NCBI RefSeq assembly: GCF_900292015.1
Contig: NZ_LR130759.1
Location: forward strand, 3,782,001 to 3,846,000
DNA: 64,000 nt
Source of the DNA: Mycobacterium basiliense
GTDB taxonomy: Bacteria > Actinomycetota > Actinomycetes > Mycobacteriales > Mycobacteriaceae
Reading direction: 5' to 3'
The notes under the pieces were generated by a model, which was not told where the DNA came from, searched no databases, and saw nothing but the letters and a program-made list of their open reading frames with translations. The position numbers were made by a program, and so were the translations under genes. Positions within the stretch are counted from its first letter, which is position 1; each line of letters starts with the position of its first letter. This document shows positions 39,334 to 48,220 of this stretch, piece by piece.

Positions 39334-40380
39334 GTGACTGACTTGCCGCTCGGATCAATCGATCCCCAGCAATCACTGAAGGATTCCATGACTCGGCGGT
39401 TCTATAGCCGCTCGGAAGTTACCGGCAAGATCTCGCTGCCCGCCGTCCCGGCCATGCTCGAGGAGTACGTGACCATGTGCTCCCGCCTGTTCGCTGGCGT
39501 GGGTAGAGAGTTTTCCGCCGAAGAACTCGACCATCTCAGAAAGGTTCTTGACAGCCAGTTGGCCCAGGCCTACGCGGCTTCCCCGCGGTCGAACATCGTC
39601 ATCTCGTTCAACGCCCCGATCGGACCAACACTGCACTACGAAGTCAATGCTCGCTGGTGGACGGTCGAGGCTGCCTACGAGAACTGGATCGAAACGCGCA
39701 AGCCCCCGCTGTTCGGTACCGAACCCGACGCTCGCGTGTGGGCCCTGGCCAATGAAGCGGCCGACGCCGCGACCCATCGGATCCTCGAGATCGGCGCCGG
39801 AACCGGTCGCAATGCGCTCGCCCTAGCACGGCGCGGGCACCCAGTCGATGTCGTGGAGCTGACCCCGAAATTTGCTGAAATAATTCGCTCCGACGCGCAG
39901 CGCGAGTCGCTCGACGTGCGCGTCATCGTGCGTGATGTCTTTGCGAGCACCGACGACCTGCGCGACGACTATCAACTGATCGTGTTGTCGGAGGTGGTAT
40001 CCGATTTTCGGACGACCCAACAATTGCGCGGCCTGTTCGAACTCGCCGCACGGTGCCTGGCTCCCGGTGCGCGGCTGGTTTTCAACGCCTTCCTGGCCGG
40101 CGCCGGCTACCATCCGGACCAGGCAGCGCGCGAATTCGGCCAGCAGGCGTATACCAGCATCTACACCCGGGCCGAACTGTCGACCGCCGTGGCCGGCCTA
40201 CCGCTGCAGCTCGTCTCGGATGAATCGGTGTATGACTACGAGAAGGCGCATTTGCCCGCCGAAGCCTGGCCGCCCACGAGCTGGTACGCCGACTGGGTTA
40301 GCGGCCGCGACGTATTCCCGGTCCAGCGAGAGATGAGCCCGATCGAGCTGCGCTGGCTGGTGTTCCAGAAGACGCGCTGA
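39334..40380 (+). CDS. Class I SAM-dependent methyltransferase (Rv2423-like)
   Basis: A 348-residue protein with an N-terminal domain of about 140 residues and a Rossmann methyltransferase domain. Motif I is ILEIGAGTGRNALALARRG near residue 150, the acidic motif DVVELTPKFAE follows, and LIVLSEVVSDF near 215 fits motif IV. AAAAGGGG precedes the GTG start at 39334. Its length is the same as the hypothetical Rv2423 as I recall. It is divergent from nadD. The substrate is unknown. Confidence 0.82.
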   Translation: MTDLPLGSIDPQQSLKDSMTRRFYSRSEVTGKISLPAVPAMLEEYVTMCSRLFAGVGREFSAEELDHLRKVLDSQLAQAYAASPRSNIVISFNAPIGPTLHYEVNARWWTVEAAYENWIETRKPPLFGTEPDARVWALANEAADAATHRILEIGAGTGRNALALARRGHPVDVVELTPKFAEIIRSDAQRESLDVRVIVRDVFASTDDLRDDYQLIVLSEVVSDFRTTQQLRGLFELAARCLAPGARLVFNAFLAGAGYHPDQAAREFGQQAYTSIYTRAELSTAVAGLPLQLVSDESVYDYEKAHLPAEAWPPTSWYADWVSGRDVFPVQREMSPIELRWLVFQKTR

Positions 40381-40394
40381 GCGTCGGCAGCTCG

Positions 40395-40451
40395 CGAGAC
40401 CGACGTTTTGCAGAGAAAGTGCGAGTGATTGTCGGCAAAACGTCGATCTCG
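40395..40451. terminator. Long inverted repeat between convergent genes
   Basis: The 17-base arms 40395-40411 and 40435-40451 are complementary at 16 positions, with a 23-base loop. The core is CGACGTTTTGC paired with GCAAAACGTCG. It starts 15 bp after the methyltransferase stop and ends 22 bp before the VWA gene stop, so a two-way terminator or mRNA-stabilising hairpin is plausible. The inner TTTT/AAAA runs lie inside the stem rather than after it. Confidence 0.5.
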
Positions 40452-40472
40452 ACGAAACGATTGGCCTCGACC

Positions 40473-41912
40473 CTAAACTGGGAGCAGTTCGTCGATCACC
40501 GCTGCCAGCTGCTTGGCCGAGCGGCATTCGTGCATGGTGATCACCTCTTGGTAGCGCGGAACCGCTGAATCACCACTACCCCAGAGGTGTTGGGGCTCCG
40601 GGTTGAGCCAATGCGCGTGCCGACTTGCGGTCACCATGTCGGCAAGCACATCGGTGGCGGGGTTGCGGTAGTTGGTACGGCCGTCGCCGAGTACCAGCAG
40701 CGAGCTACGCGGCGACAGCACGTTGGGGAAGGATTGCATAAAGGAGACAAAGGCATTCCCGTAGTCGGAATGACCATCGCGGTTGTATACGCCGGCCTCG
40801 CGAGTAATCCGCTGGATCGCCACGGCCAGGTCGGCCTCCGGGCCGAACATGTGGGTGACCTCATCGGTGGTGTCGATGAAGGCGAACACCCGAACTCGCG
40901 AAAATTGTTGACGCAGCGCGTGTACCAGTAGCAGCGTGAAGTGGCTGAACCCGGCGACCGAACCGGAGACGTCGCACAGCACCACCAGTTCCGGCCGGGC
41001 CGGGCGCGGCTTGCGCAGCACCACGTCGATCGGCACCCCGCCGGTGGACATCGACTTCCGCAGCGTCTTGCGTAAATCGATCGAGCCGGCCCGAGCCCGG
41101 CGCCGACGGGCCGCCAAGCGGGTCGCGAGGGTACGTGCCAGGGGGGCCACCACCCGCCGCATCTGACGTAGTTGATCACCGGAAGCCCGGAGAAACTCCA
41201 CGTTCTCGGAAAGCTGTGGGATGCCATACATCTGGACATGGTCGCGCCCGAGTTGCTCCGCGGTACGCCGCTTCGTCTCCGCGTCTACCATTCTGCGTAG
41301 TTGTGAAATCTTTTGCACAGCAAGCGCTTTAGCGATCTGCTCTTGGGTTGGCGTGGGTTCGTCGCCATAGGGAGCAAGTAGACCCGCCAACAGTTTGCCC
41401 TCCAGCTCATCCAGCGCCATGGCTTTGAGCGCCTGGTACGAGGAGAACGACGGGCCCCTGCTGGAACTGTATTTGCCGTAGGACTCCACGATCCGCGCGA
41501 TCATCCCCACCAACCGCTCGTCAATGTCTGCGAGGTCGGGGTTGTCAGTAAGCAGATCGAGCAACATCTGCCGCATCGCATCGATGTCCTCGGGCGGCAA
41601 ACCGTCGGACTCCTCCGCATCCGACTCGGTGAGTACGGCACGGGCGCCCAAGGCAGCGGGGAACCACAGGTCAAACATGGCGTCGTAGGTCTCGCGATGG
41701 TCGGGCCGGCGCAGCACCGCGCATACAATACCCTCGCGCAGCACCTCGCGATCTGCCAGACCCAGCGTGGCCATCACCCGGCCCGCGTCCACCGTCTCCG
41801 ACGGGCCCACCGAAATGCCGCTGGCCCGAAGCGCTTCCACAAAACCAACTAAGTGGCCAGGCAGCCCGTGCGGTGCCAGCGGATAGCTAGGACGGGTGCG
41901 GCGGGTTGCCAT
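40473..41912 (-). CDS. CoxE-like VWA domain protein (Rv2425c-like)
   Basis: A 479-residue protein with a C-terminal von Willebrand factor A domain. The metal-ion-dependent adhesion site reads VVLCDVSGSVAGFS near residue 310 (DxSxS), and LVLGDGRTNYRNP appears near 415. The N-terminal two thirds is helical and charged. It directly follows the MoxR-type AAA gene by 12 bp. MoxR/VWA pairs act as metal-insertion or maturation chaperones in other bacteria, for example for CO dehydrogenase. The client is unknown here. Confidence 0.88.
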   Translation of the reverse strand: MATRRTRPSYPLAPHGLPGHLVGFVEALRASGISVGPSETVDAGRVMATLGLADREVLREGIVCAVLRRPDHRETYDAMFDLWFPAALGARAVLTESDAEESDGLPPEDIDAMRQMLLDLLTDNPDLADIDERLVGMIARIVESYGKYSSSRGPSFSSYQALKAMALDELEGKLLAGLLAPYGDEPTPTQEQIAKALAVQKISQLRRMVDAETKRRTAEQLGRDHVQMYGIPQLSENVEFLRASGDQLRQMRRVVAPLARTLATRLAARRRRARAGSIDLRKTLRKSMSTGGVPIDVVLRKPRPARPELVVLCDVSGSVAGFSHFTLLLVHALRQQFSRVRVFAFIDTTDEVTHMFGPEADLAVAIQRITREAGVYNRDGHSDYGNAFVSFMQSFPNVLSPRSSLLVLGDGRTNYRNPATDVLADMVTASRHAHWLNPEPQHLWGSGDSAVPRYQEVITMHECRSAKQLAAVIDELLPV

Positions 41913-41924
41913 TACCTCAGCCCC

Positions 41925-42800
41925 TTAGTTCAACCGGAGTTCCCCGACCGCGCGCTGCTGGTCGGATTGGTGTTTGAGGACAACACCGAGTGTCGCGGCG
42001 ACCACCGCGTCGTCGATGGTGTCCAAGCCCAGCGCCAGCACGGTGCGGCCCCAGTCGATGGTCTCGGCGATCGACGGCACCTTCTTGAGCTGCATCCCGC
42101 GCAGCACGCCGATGATGCGCACCAGCTCCTCGGCGAGGTGTTGGGGAAGCTCGGGGACCCGTGACAAGAGGATGCGTCGTTCCAGTTCGGGGGTCGGAAA
42201 GTCGATGTGCAGGAACAGGCAGCGACGCTTGAGCGCCTCCGACAACTCCCGGGTGGCATTGGAGGTGAGCAGCACCAACGGTGCCCGGGTTGCGACCAGG
42301 GTGCCCAGTTCGGGAACGGTCACCGCGAAGTCCGACAGCACCTCGAGCAGCAGGCCCTCAATCTCGATGTCGGCCTTGTCGGTTTCGTCGATGAGCAGCA
42401 CGGTCGGGTCGGTACGCCGGATCGCCGTCAGCAAAGGACGTTGCAGCAGGAACTCCTCACTAAACACGTCATCTTTGGTGGCCTCCCAGTCCCCCGAGCC
42501 GGCCTGGATGCGCAGGATCTGCTTGGCATGGTTCCACTCGTACAGCGCGCGAGCCTCATCGACACCCTCGTAACACTGCAGCCGGACCAACCCGGAACCG
42601 GTGGCCTGGGCTACGGCGCGAGCCAGTTCCGTCTTGCCGACTCCCGCGGGGCCCTCCACCAACAACGGCTTGCCCAGCCGGTCGGCCAGAAAGACCGCGG
42701 TGGCGGTGGCGGTGTCGGGTAGGTAGCCGGTGTCGGCCAGCCGCCGCGAGACGTCAGCGATGTCGGCGAACAGCGGCGTGGACCGGGCAGGCACCGTCAC
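41925..42800 (-). CDS. MoxR family AAA+ ATPase (Rv2426c-like)
   Basis: A 291-residue AAA+ chaperone ATPase. Walker A is VEGPAGVGKTE near residue 50, Walker B is VLLIDETDKAD near 140, and sensor 1 lies in LVLLTSNATRELSEALKRR. GTG at 42800 has GAGGAG eight bases upstream and gives the same length as recalled for Rv2426c. It forms a two-gene operon with the VWA protein. The ATPase probably remodels a partner presented by the VWA domain, which is an inference from the family. Confidence 0.9.
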   Translation of the reverse strand: MTVPARSTPLFADIADVSRRLADTGYLPDTATATAVFLADRLGKPLLVEGPAGVGKTELARAVAQATGSGLVRLQCYEGVDEARALYEWNHAKQILRIQAGSGDWEATKDDVFSEEFLLQRPLLTAIRRTDPTVLLIDETDKADIEIEGLLLEVLSDFAVTVPELGTLVATRAPLVLLTSNATRELSEALKRRCLFLHIDFPTPELERRILLSRVPELPQHLAEELVRIIGVLRGMQLKKVPSIAETIDWGRTVLALGLDTIDDAVVAATLGVVLKHQSDQQRAVGELRLN

Positions 42801-42826
42801 AATCAGTTCTCCTCTAGACAGGGGCG

Positions 42827-44128
42827 TCAGGCCGGACGAATCTGACCGTCGCCCCACACAATCCATTTGGTCGAGGTCAACTCCGGTAGGCCCATCGGGC
42901 CGCGCGCGTGCAACTTCTGGGTGGAGATGCCAATCTCGGCACCAAAGCCGAACTGCTCGCCGTCGGTGAACGCCGTCGATGCGTTCACCATCACCGCGGC
43001 CGCGTCGACCTGTTCGGTAAAGCGTTGGGCTGCAGCTAGATTGGTTGTTACAATCGCCTCGGTGTGTCCGGTGCCGTACTGGTTGATATGCGCGATGGCC
43101 GCGTCGACGCCGTCGACCACCGCCACCGCAATCTCCAGCGCCAGATATTCCCGACTCAGATCGGCGTCGTCGGGGTCGAGATGCACGGTGACACCCGCGT
43201 TCTGCAGGGCGCCGAGCAGTCGGGGCAATGCGGCTTCGGCGATGGCGACGTCGACCAGCAGTGTCTCGGCGGCGTTGCAGACGCTGGGCCGGCGCGTCTT
43301 GGAGTTGAGCAGGATCCGTTCGGCGACCTCGAGGTCTGCGGCGTGGTGAACATAGACGTGGCAGTTCCCCACGCCCGTCTCGATGGTGGGAATTTGCGCG
43401 TCGCGCACGACCGCGTCGATCAAGCCCGCTCCGCCGCGGGGAATCGCCACGTCGACCAGGCCGCGGGCTTGGATCAGGTGAGTGACGGTGGACCGATCGG
43501 CAGACGACAGCAACTGCACCGCGTCAGCGGGCAGTTGCTGGCCCGCCAGCGCCGTGCGTAACACGCCCACCAGAGCTTCGTTGGAGCGGGCCGCCGAGGA
43601 ACTACCGCGCAATAACGCGGCGTTGCCCGATTTGAGGGCCAGTCCGAAGGCATCCACCGTGACGTTGGGTCGGCCCTCGTAGATCATGCCGACCACCCCG
43701 AGCGGGACCCGTTGCTGACGCAGCTGCAGCCCGTTGGGCAGCGTGTAGCCGCGCAGCACTTCCCCTACCGGGTCGGCTAGACCCGCGACCTGCCGTAGAC
43801 CGGCGGCGATGCCGTCGATCCGGGGGGGATTGAGCGCCAGCCGGTCGAGCATCGCGCTGGGGGTGTCGGCGGCCCGCGCCGCGGTCAGATCCTCGGCGTT
43901 GGCAGCCAGGATCTGGTCGATGTGGGCCAGCAATTCATCGGCGGCGGCGTGCAGCGCACGGTCTTTGACCGCGGTGGGAACCGAGGCCAACACCCGCGCG
44001 GCTACCCGCGCACGGCGTGCCGCGTCGTGCACCTCTTGGCGCAGATCGGGATCCGGCCGCTGGCTGGTTTGGCTGCCCGGCGGATGGGCGGAACCCCCAC
44101 CGCCGAGGGTGTCTGCGTGCAGACTCAT
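42827..44128 (-). CDS. proA: Gamma-glutamyl phosphate reductase ProA
   Basis: ProA reduces gamma-glutamyl phosphate to glutamate semialdehyde in proline synthesis. The product is 433 residues from ATG at 44128. Conserved blocks are [19 protein letters not shown] near residue 130, [13 protein letters not shown], and the catalytic Cys region [15 protein letters not shown] near 275. The N-terminus is about 18 residues longer than I recall for M. tuberculosis ProA and Gly/Ser-rich, so a slightly later start could be used. ProB lies 18 kb away, separated by the duplicated sensor module and the nadE region. Confidence 0.95.
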   Translation of the reverse strand: MSLHADTLGGGGSAHPPGSQTSQRPDPDLRQEVHDAARRARVAARVLASVPTAVKDRALHAAADELLAHIDQILAANAEDLTAARAADTPSAMLDRLALNPPRIDGIAAGLRQVAGLADPVGEVLRGYTLPNGLQLRQQRVPLGVVGMIYEGRPNVTVDAFGLALKSGNAALLRGSSSAARSNEALVGVLRTALAGQQLPADAVQLLSSADRSTVTHLIQARGLVDVAIPRGGAGLIDAVVRDAQIPTIETGVGNCHVYVHHAADLEVAERILLNSKTRRPSVCNAAETLLVDVAIAEAALPRLLGALQNAGVTVHLDPDDADLSREYLALEIAVAVVDGVDAAIAHINQYGTGHTEAIVTTNLAAAQRFTEQVDAAAVMVNASTAFTDGEQFGFGAEIGISTQKLHARGPMGLPELTSTKWIVWGDGQIRPA

Positions 44129-44309
44129 TACCCCAGGGTAACGGGCGTTGGCCAGCCAAGTAAGGCGGCCCGCTTCGGTCGACGTGGTCCCCGAACTCCC
44201 CGCCGGATCGGCTCGTCGACTACGGCCCACCGCCGACCTCGGCACCCACCCAGCGGTGCGGCCTGCCCGGACTCACGCGCCGCAACAAACAGATCACCCA
44301 CCACCACGG

Positions 44310-45722
44310 CTACCCGCCACTGCCAGCCGACTCACCGTTGCCACGCTGTCGCACCTTGCTTTGGCGCTCCTCGAGGATGTGGCCGAAGTCCTGCAACAGC
44401 AGCGGTTGACGCATCACCAAATGCTCGATGTATTCCCGACCGATCTCCAGCGCGGTGACTTCGTCGAGCGCGTACGCGCTCGCGAGATTCGGCTGCCGGG
44501 TCAGCGCGGTCAGACCCAGAAATGCGCCTTCGTCCAGCGTGGTGACCGGCACGGCAGAACCGTCGTAACCCATCGCGGCCAACTGCACCCGCCCGGACAC
44601 CACGAACGTCATGCCCGCGGGCACCTGGCCGGCGTACTCCACAATTTCGCCGGCGCCGTAGCGGACCATCCTGGCGTGCGACAACAGTGACTGCTGATCG
44701 GTCTCGTTGAGGCGCAGCACCGGCTTCACCACCGTTTGCAACGCGTCGCCCACCCGTTCGTCCGTCGAGAAGTCGTCGTCGGCGCCGTCCAGGTGCAGTC
44801 CCTCCCGCCGGGCTGCGTACCAGATCCAGCGCAAAAACGTGGCCCGGGTCGCCGCTTCTTCCGCGGGCGACGTCAACCCGATGGTGGTGCAGTACTCGGC
44901 ACCGCCGACGGGCTCTGAGATCGGCACCGAATCGCTGTTGAGCTGCGGCAACGCGTTGGCTATGCGGGAGAGCATCGCGCAAACCCGGTCGGGGGCGTCG
45001 GCGTCGGAAAACGTAGTCCTGATGGCCAATCGGTAGACGCCGGGCGGGCGGCTCAGATTGGTGAAGGGCGTGGCGGCAAGTACCGCATTGGGGGTGATCC
45101 GCAGGCCGCCGCCGGTCGCGATGTGGACCGCGCGCCAGTTAACCTCAACAATTCGTCCGCGGGCCGTGGTGGTGTCCAGCCAGTCATCGATCTGAAACGG
45201 CTGTTCGAACAGCATGAACAGGCCGGACACAATCTGGCCAACGGAGTTCTGCAGCATCAAGCCAATGACCACCGAGGTGACGCCCAGCGCGGTGAACACG
45301 CCACCGACCCGAACACCCCAGACGTACGCGAGGATTGCCGCCAGTCCCGCTCCGATAAGCACGAACCTGGCGACATCGAGAAATATCACGGGTAGCCGCT
45401 TACGCCAGGAACCTTGCGGCGCCCCGACAAAAACGGCGGCATTGAGCCCCGAGAGCAGCAGCACCAACACCAGGAAGCCGAACACCGTGTTGAGAATCCG
45501 GACCAGGGTGCCATGGGCGGGGACACCGGAGGCGTTCACCAACAGCAGCAACAGCGCACCAAGCGGCGCGACGTAGTTGCGTAGCAGGCCAACCTGCCTG
45601 GCCAGGTAGCTTCCTCTGCGGCGCAGCCAGCGCTGCAACTCGGTCAGGATGACGATCAGGACCGGCAATCCTGCGGCGACCGTGAGCGCCCAGTAGAACC
45701 AGGCCGCTTCGAAGATCTTCAT
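44310..45722 (-). CDS. MscS-family channel with C-terminal cyclic-nucleotide-binding-like domain (copy 1)
   Basis: A 470-residue membrane protein. About four to five hydrophobic helices occupy residues 5-170. The MscS pore-lining helix and beta domain lie around SVVIGLMLQNSVGQIVSGL (near 170) and FEQPFQIDDWL. A C-terminal cNMP-binding fold spans about 350-455, with VRYGAGEIVEYAG and GAFLGLTALTRQPNLASA. In this cassette the Glu and Arg that hold the cyclic phosphate in CRP-type domains appear to be replaced by Gly and Leu/Ala. ATG at 45722 overlaps the stop of the cyclase gene as ATGA. It corresponds to M. tuberculosis Rv2434c as I recall. Confidence 0.88.
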   Translation of the reverse strand: MKIFEAAWFYWALTVAAGLPVLIVILTELQRWLRRRGSYLARQVGLLRNYVAPLGALLLLLVNASGVPAHGTLVRILNTVFGFLVLVLLLSGLNAAVFVGAPQGSWRKRLPVIFLDVARFVLIGAGLAAILAYVWGVRVGGVFTALGVTSVVIGLMLQNSVGQIVSGLFMLFEQPFQIDDWLDTTTARGRIVEVNWRAVHIATGGGLRITPNAVLAATPFTNLSRPPGVYRLAIRTTFSDADAPDRVCAMLSRIANALPQLNSDSVPISEPVGGAEYCTTIGLTSPAEEAATRATFLRWIWYAARREGLHLDGADDDFSTDERVGDALQTVVKPVLRLNETDQQSLLSHARMVRYGAGEIVEYAGQVPAGMTFVVSGRVQLAAMGYDGSAVPVTTLDEGAFLGLTALTRQPNLASAYALDEVTALEIGREYIEHLVMRQPLLLQDFGHILEERQSKVRQRGNGESAGSGG

Positions 45723-47902
45723 TGGCGTTCCGCCAGTTGCCAGATCTGCTGCTCGACCTCCCCGACCGATGTCGTGCCGGCCGACGTAAACGGCCACAAG
45801 TCACGCATGGCTTCGTAGACCCGCGCCGTGACAAAAATGCCTGCACTACCGGGCTGCGTTGAGCCACTGTGTATTTGGTATGCCAGCCGGACCGCGCCAC
45901 CCCACATGTCGTAGACCAGGCTGGATGGGCCGACCAAGCCGCTGATCACGCTTCCGGTCGCGACGCCGGCGCGCAAGCGCACCGGGTGTTTCGATTGGCT
46001 ATTGAATCTGTCGATGATATGCGCGATCTCGACGGCAAATTCGACGCTTCGGTGAATGCTGTCCAGCCGCGGCGTGGTGACCCCGCAGCTGGCCAGGTAG
46101 CCGTTGTGAAACGTGCGAATCCGTTCGACGCCAAGGGCTTCAGCCGCGGAATCGAACTGACGGAACAAATCGTCGACAATGCCGATCAATTCATCGCCCG
46201 ACAGATCCGACGCGTCGTCGAGCCCCACCACTTCGGCGAACACGACGGTAACCTCTTGATGTTCCTGCGCGATGGTGTCTTCACCCCGTCGATACCGCTG
46301 CACCACCGGTTCGGGCATGAGCGAGCGCAGTAGGCGGTCGTTTTCCCGGCGCTGCTCGTTGAGCAGCTCCTCTTTGATCTTGAGGTTGCGACTCATCTCG
46401 TTGAAAGCCGCAGTAAGGTCGCCGAGTTCATCGCGCGACTTGACCGGGACGGTGACCTCGTAGTCGCCGGAGCTGATTTTCTCGGTGCCCGCCTCGAGCC
46501 GCCGAATTGGCCGCACCATCAGCTGGGCAAGGACGATCGACACCACGCAGATGACGAAGGCGATCCCGGCCACCGCCAACACCATGGTTTTGCCGAACGA
46601 CGACAGCCGTTGATAGGCGTCCCAGTCGTCCCGCGTCGCCAGAATCGCCCATTGCAAATCCGAATTCGGCACGTTCAGCGGCGTATACGCCTGCAACTCC
46701 CGATTACCCAGGTAGTCAAAACCACGCACGACGCCGGTCTGTCCGCGTTGCGCGGCGCGCAGCCCCACACTGGGAACCGGCTGCACCAGCACCGTGGTGC
46801 CTAACCGGATTGCGGTGTCGACGGTATCCGCCGGGGTGCCGTCCGCCATCGCGTCGCCTCGGTATTTCGCCGGATCTTCCAGGAAGACCCGCGAATCCGA
46901 ACGCATCAGATTGTCCGAACCGGCTAGATATGTTTCGGTCGACCGACCCATGCCAACGGCTTCCCATTGTTCGTTGGCACTCATGATTTCATTCAGCTTG
47001 GTGGGCGCCAGCGCCAAGGCCATAACGCCTTGAAGTGTGCCGTTCATGCCCACGGGTGATACCAGCCACGCGGTGGGGGCGTCGAGTTGCGGCTGATATG
47101 GCTGGAAGTCGGTGATCCAGACAAAGTCTACTTCGTTGGATGCCAACGCCTTTCGGTATGCGCCACGCAGATTGGATTCGCGATACGGGCCGGTGTCGAT
47201 ATTGGTGCCGAGGTCGGGCCCCTTGTTCACGGAGTAGACGACATTGCCTTGCTGGTCCAGCAGCAGCACATCCCGATACCCGAATCGGGTGACGACACCG
47301 CGAAAGAAGTCGTTGAACCTGACATTGGCCGCCGACCATGCACTGCCGTCGCCGGCATTGGTGAGACCCATCGATCCGCCGGCAGAGCTCAATTGTGCCG
47401 TGTAGTAGGCCTGCAGGTATTTCTGTGCGTTGGTGGTGGGCAGTAGCGCGTTGAGATCGAGCTGGTGCCCAGTGGCCTGCGCGATCGGTCTGATCAGCTC
47501 CCGGTTGTAGTAGTCGACGATCGACTGTTGCTGAGCGGGAGTGATTGTCGCGGTTGCTAATTGGGAGAAGCCGTCGGCGAAGGACTGGCTTGCCTCGTTG
47601 GCGCTAAAACCGTCGCTATAGACGATCACCGATTTCGTCAAACCCGTGAATAGTTCCTCGATCTGTCGCTTCTGCGCCTCACGCAACTCGAGCAAGCGCT
47701 CGATTGCCACCCGTTGCAACGCATTGCGACCCGTCACATATCCGATGACCCCGACCACCGTCACAGACAAGATGCTGCACACCAACAGTGTCACCAAGAG
47801 CTTGGACTGTATGCCCAGCCGGAAGAACCGCAGAAACCGGCGCCGCCGTTGATCGGTTCGCGCGGACTCGGATACCGGTTCGGTTGGCTCCCCCGACTTC
47901 AA
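45719..47902 (-). CDS. Membrane sensor-HAMP-class III nucleotidyl cyclase-like protein (copy 1)
   Basis: A 727-residue transmembrane protein read from TTG at 47902 behind GAAAGGAAG. The order is a basic tail (1-30), TM1 (about 33-55), an extracytoplasmic sensor of about 380 residues resembling Cache domains, TM2 (about 435-460), HAMP (ends DYEVTVPV, then DELGDLTAAFNEM), a signalling helix and a class III cyclase domain (about 555-700). In the catalytic domain VVFAEVVGL has Glu for the first metal Asp, ERIRTFHNGYLA has Arg for the substrate Lys and Asn for the second metal Asp, and GGAVRLAYQ lacks the usual Asn-Arg pair. Activity is therefore doubtful. A longer frame to 48169 lacks a ribosome binding site. 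Confidence 0.88.
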   Translation of the reverse strand: MKSGEPTEPVSESARTDQRRRRFLRFFRLGIQSKLLVTLLVCSILSVTVVGVIGYVTGRNALQRVAIERLLELREAQKRQIEELFTGLTKSVIVYSDGFSANEASQSFADGFSQLATATITPAQQQSIVDYYNRELIRPIAQATGHQLDLNALLPTTNAQKYLQAYYTAQLSSAGGSMGLTNAGDGSAWSAANVRFNDFFRGVVTRFGYRDVLLLDQQGNVVYSVNKGPDLGTNIDTGPYRESNLRGAYRKALASNEVDFVWITDFQPYQPQLDAPTAWLVSPVGMNGTLQGVMALALAPTKLNEIMSANEQWEAVGMGRSTETYLAGSDNLMRSDSRVFLEDPAKYRGDAMADGTPADTVDTAIRLGTTVLVQPVPSVGLRAAQRGQTGVVRGFDYLGNRELQAYTPLNVPNSDLQWAILATRDDWDAYQRLSSFGKTMVLAVAGIAFVICVVSIVLAQLMVRPIRRLEAGTEKISSGDYEVTVPVKSRDELGDLTAAFNEMSRNLKIKEELLNEQRRENDRLLRSLMPEPVVQRYRRGEDTIAQEHQEVTVVFAEVVGLDDASDLSGDELIGIVDDLFRQFDSAAEALGVERIRTFHNGYLASCGVTTPRLDSIHRSVEFAVEIAHIIDRFNSQSKHPVRLRAGVATGSVISGLVGPSSLVYDMWGGAVRLAYQIHSGSTQPGSAGIFVTARVYEAMRDLWPFTSAGTTSVGEVEQQIWQLAERQ

Positions 47903-48220
47903 TCGGCTTCCTTTCGCTGACAGCGGCGAGACCGGCAGATAACGCAGCAGACTAGCGCGAAAGTGCGCAGAAAAGGGCGTTTGCGCCAAAGAAGAGAGCG
48001 CCGACCGACTCCCGGCCCGGTGGCTGACCGACTGGGCTGGACCGGGGGCTGGACACCGGCCTGCGCCACGGCAGGCGCTCTCTGCGCCGTGCCGGCCCGT
48101 CCCCCGATCGGTGGGCCGCAACTTCACCAACCGCTGCCCGATTAGCGGACAGAAAGCGGCGGCACCCAAAAGATACGTTCGAAGCTACCGCCTCATTGCT
48201 AGTGCTCGTGGAGTCATAAC
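47903..48220. other. Divergent control region, cyclase copy 1 / radical SAM copy 1
   Basis: About 318 bp between divergent starts. The left part reads open on the minus strand only by composition. The right part carries the paired 13-bp boxes at 48104-48150 that also occur upstream of the second radical SAM gene. No hairpin terminator was seen. Confidence 0.45.
48104..48150 (+). promoter_or_regulatory. Paired 13-bp boxes upstream of radical SAM copy 1
   Basis: CCGATCGGTGGGC at 48104-48116 and CCGATTAGCGGAC at 48138-48150 are related direct repeats, offset by 34 bp. The same pair with the same 34-bp offset occurs before the second radical SAM gene. The second box ends 70 bp before the TTG start and is followed by AGAAA in both cases. 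A regulator binding site or extended promoter is likely. Confidence 0.55.

Noticed and set aside
47903..48169. N-terminal extension of cyclase copy 1 to 48169
   Set aside because: The extension is compositionally random and crosses the conserved boxes of the radical SAM promoter. GAAAGGAAG marks the TTG at 47902.
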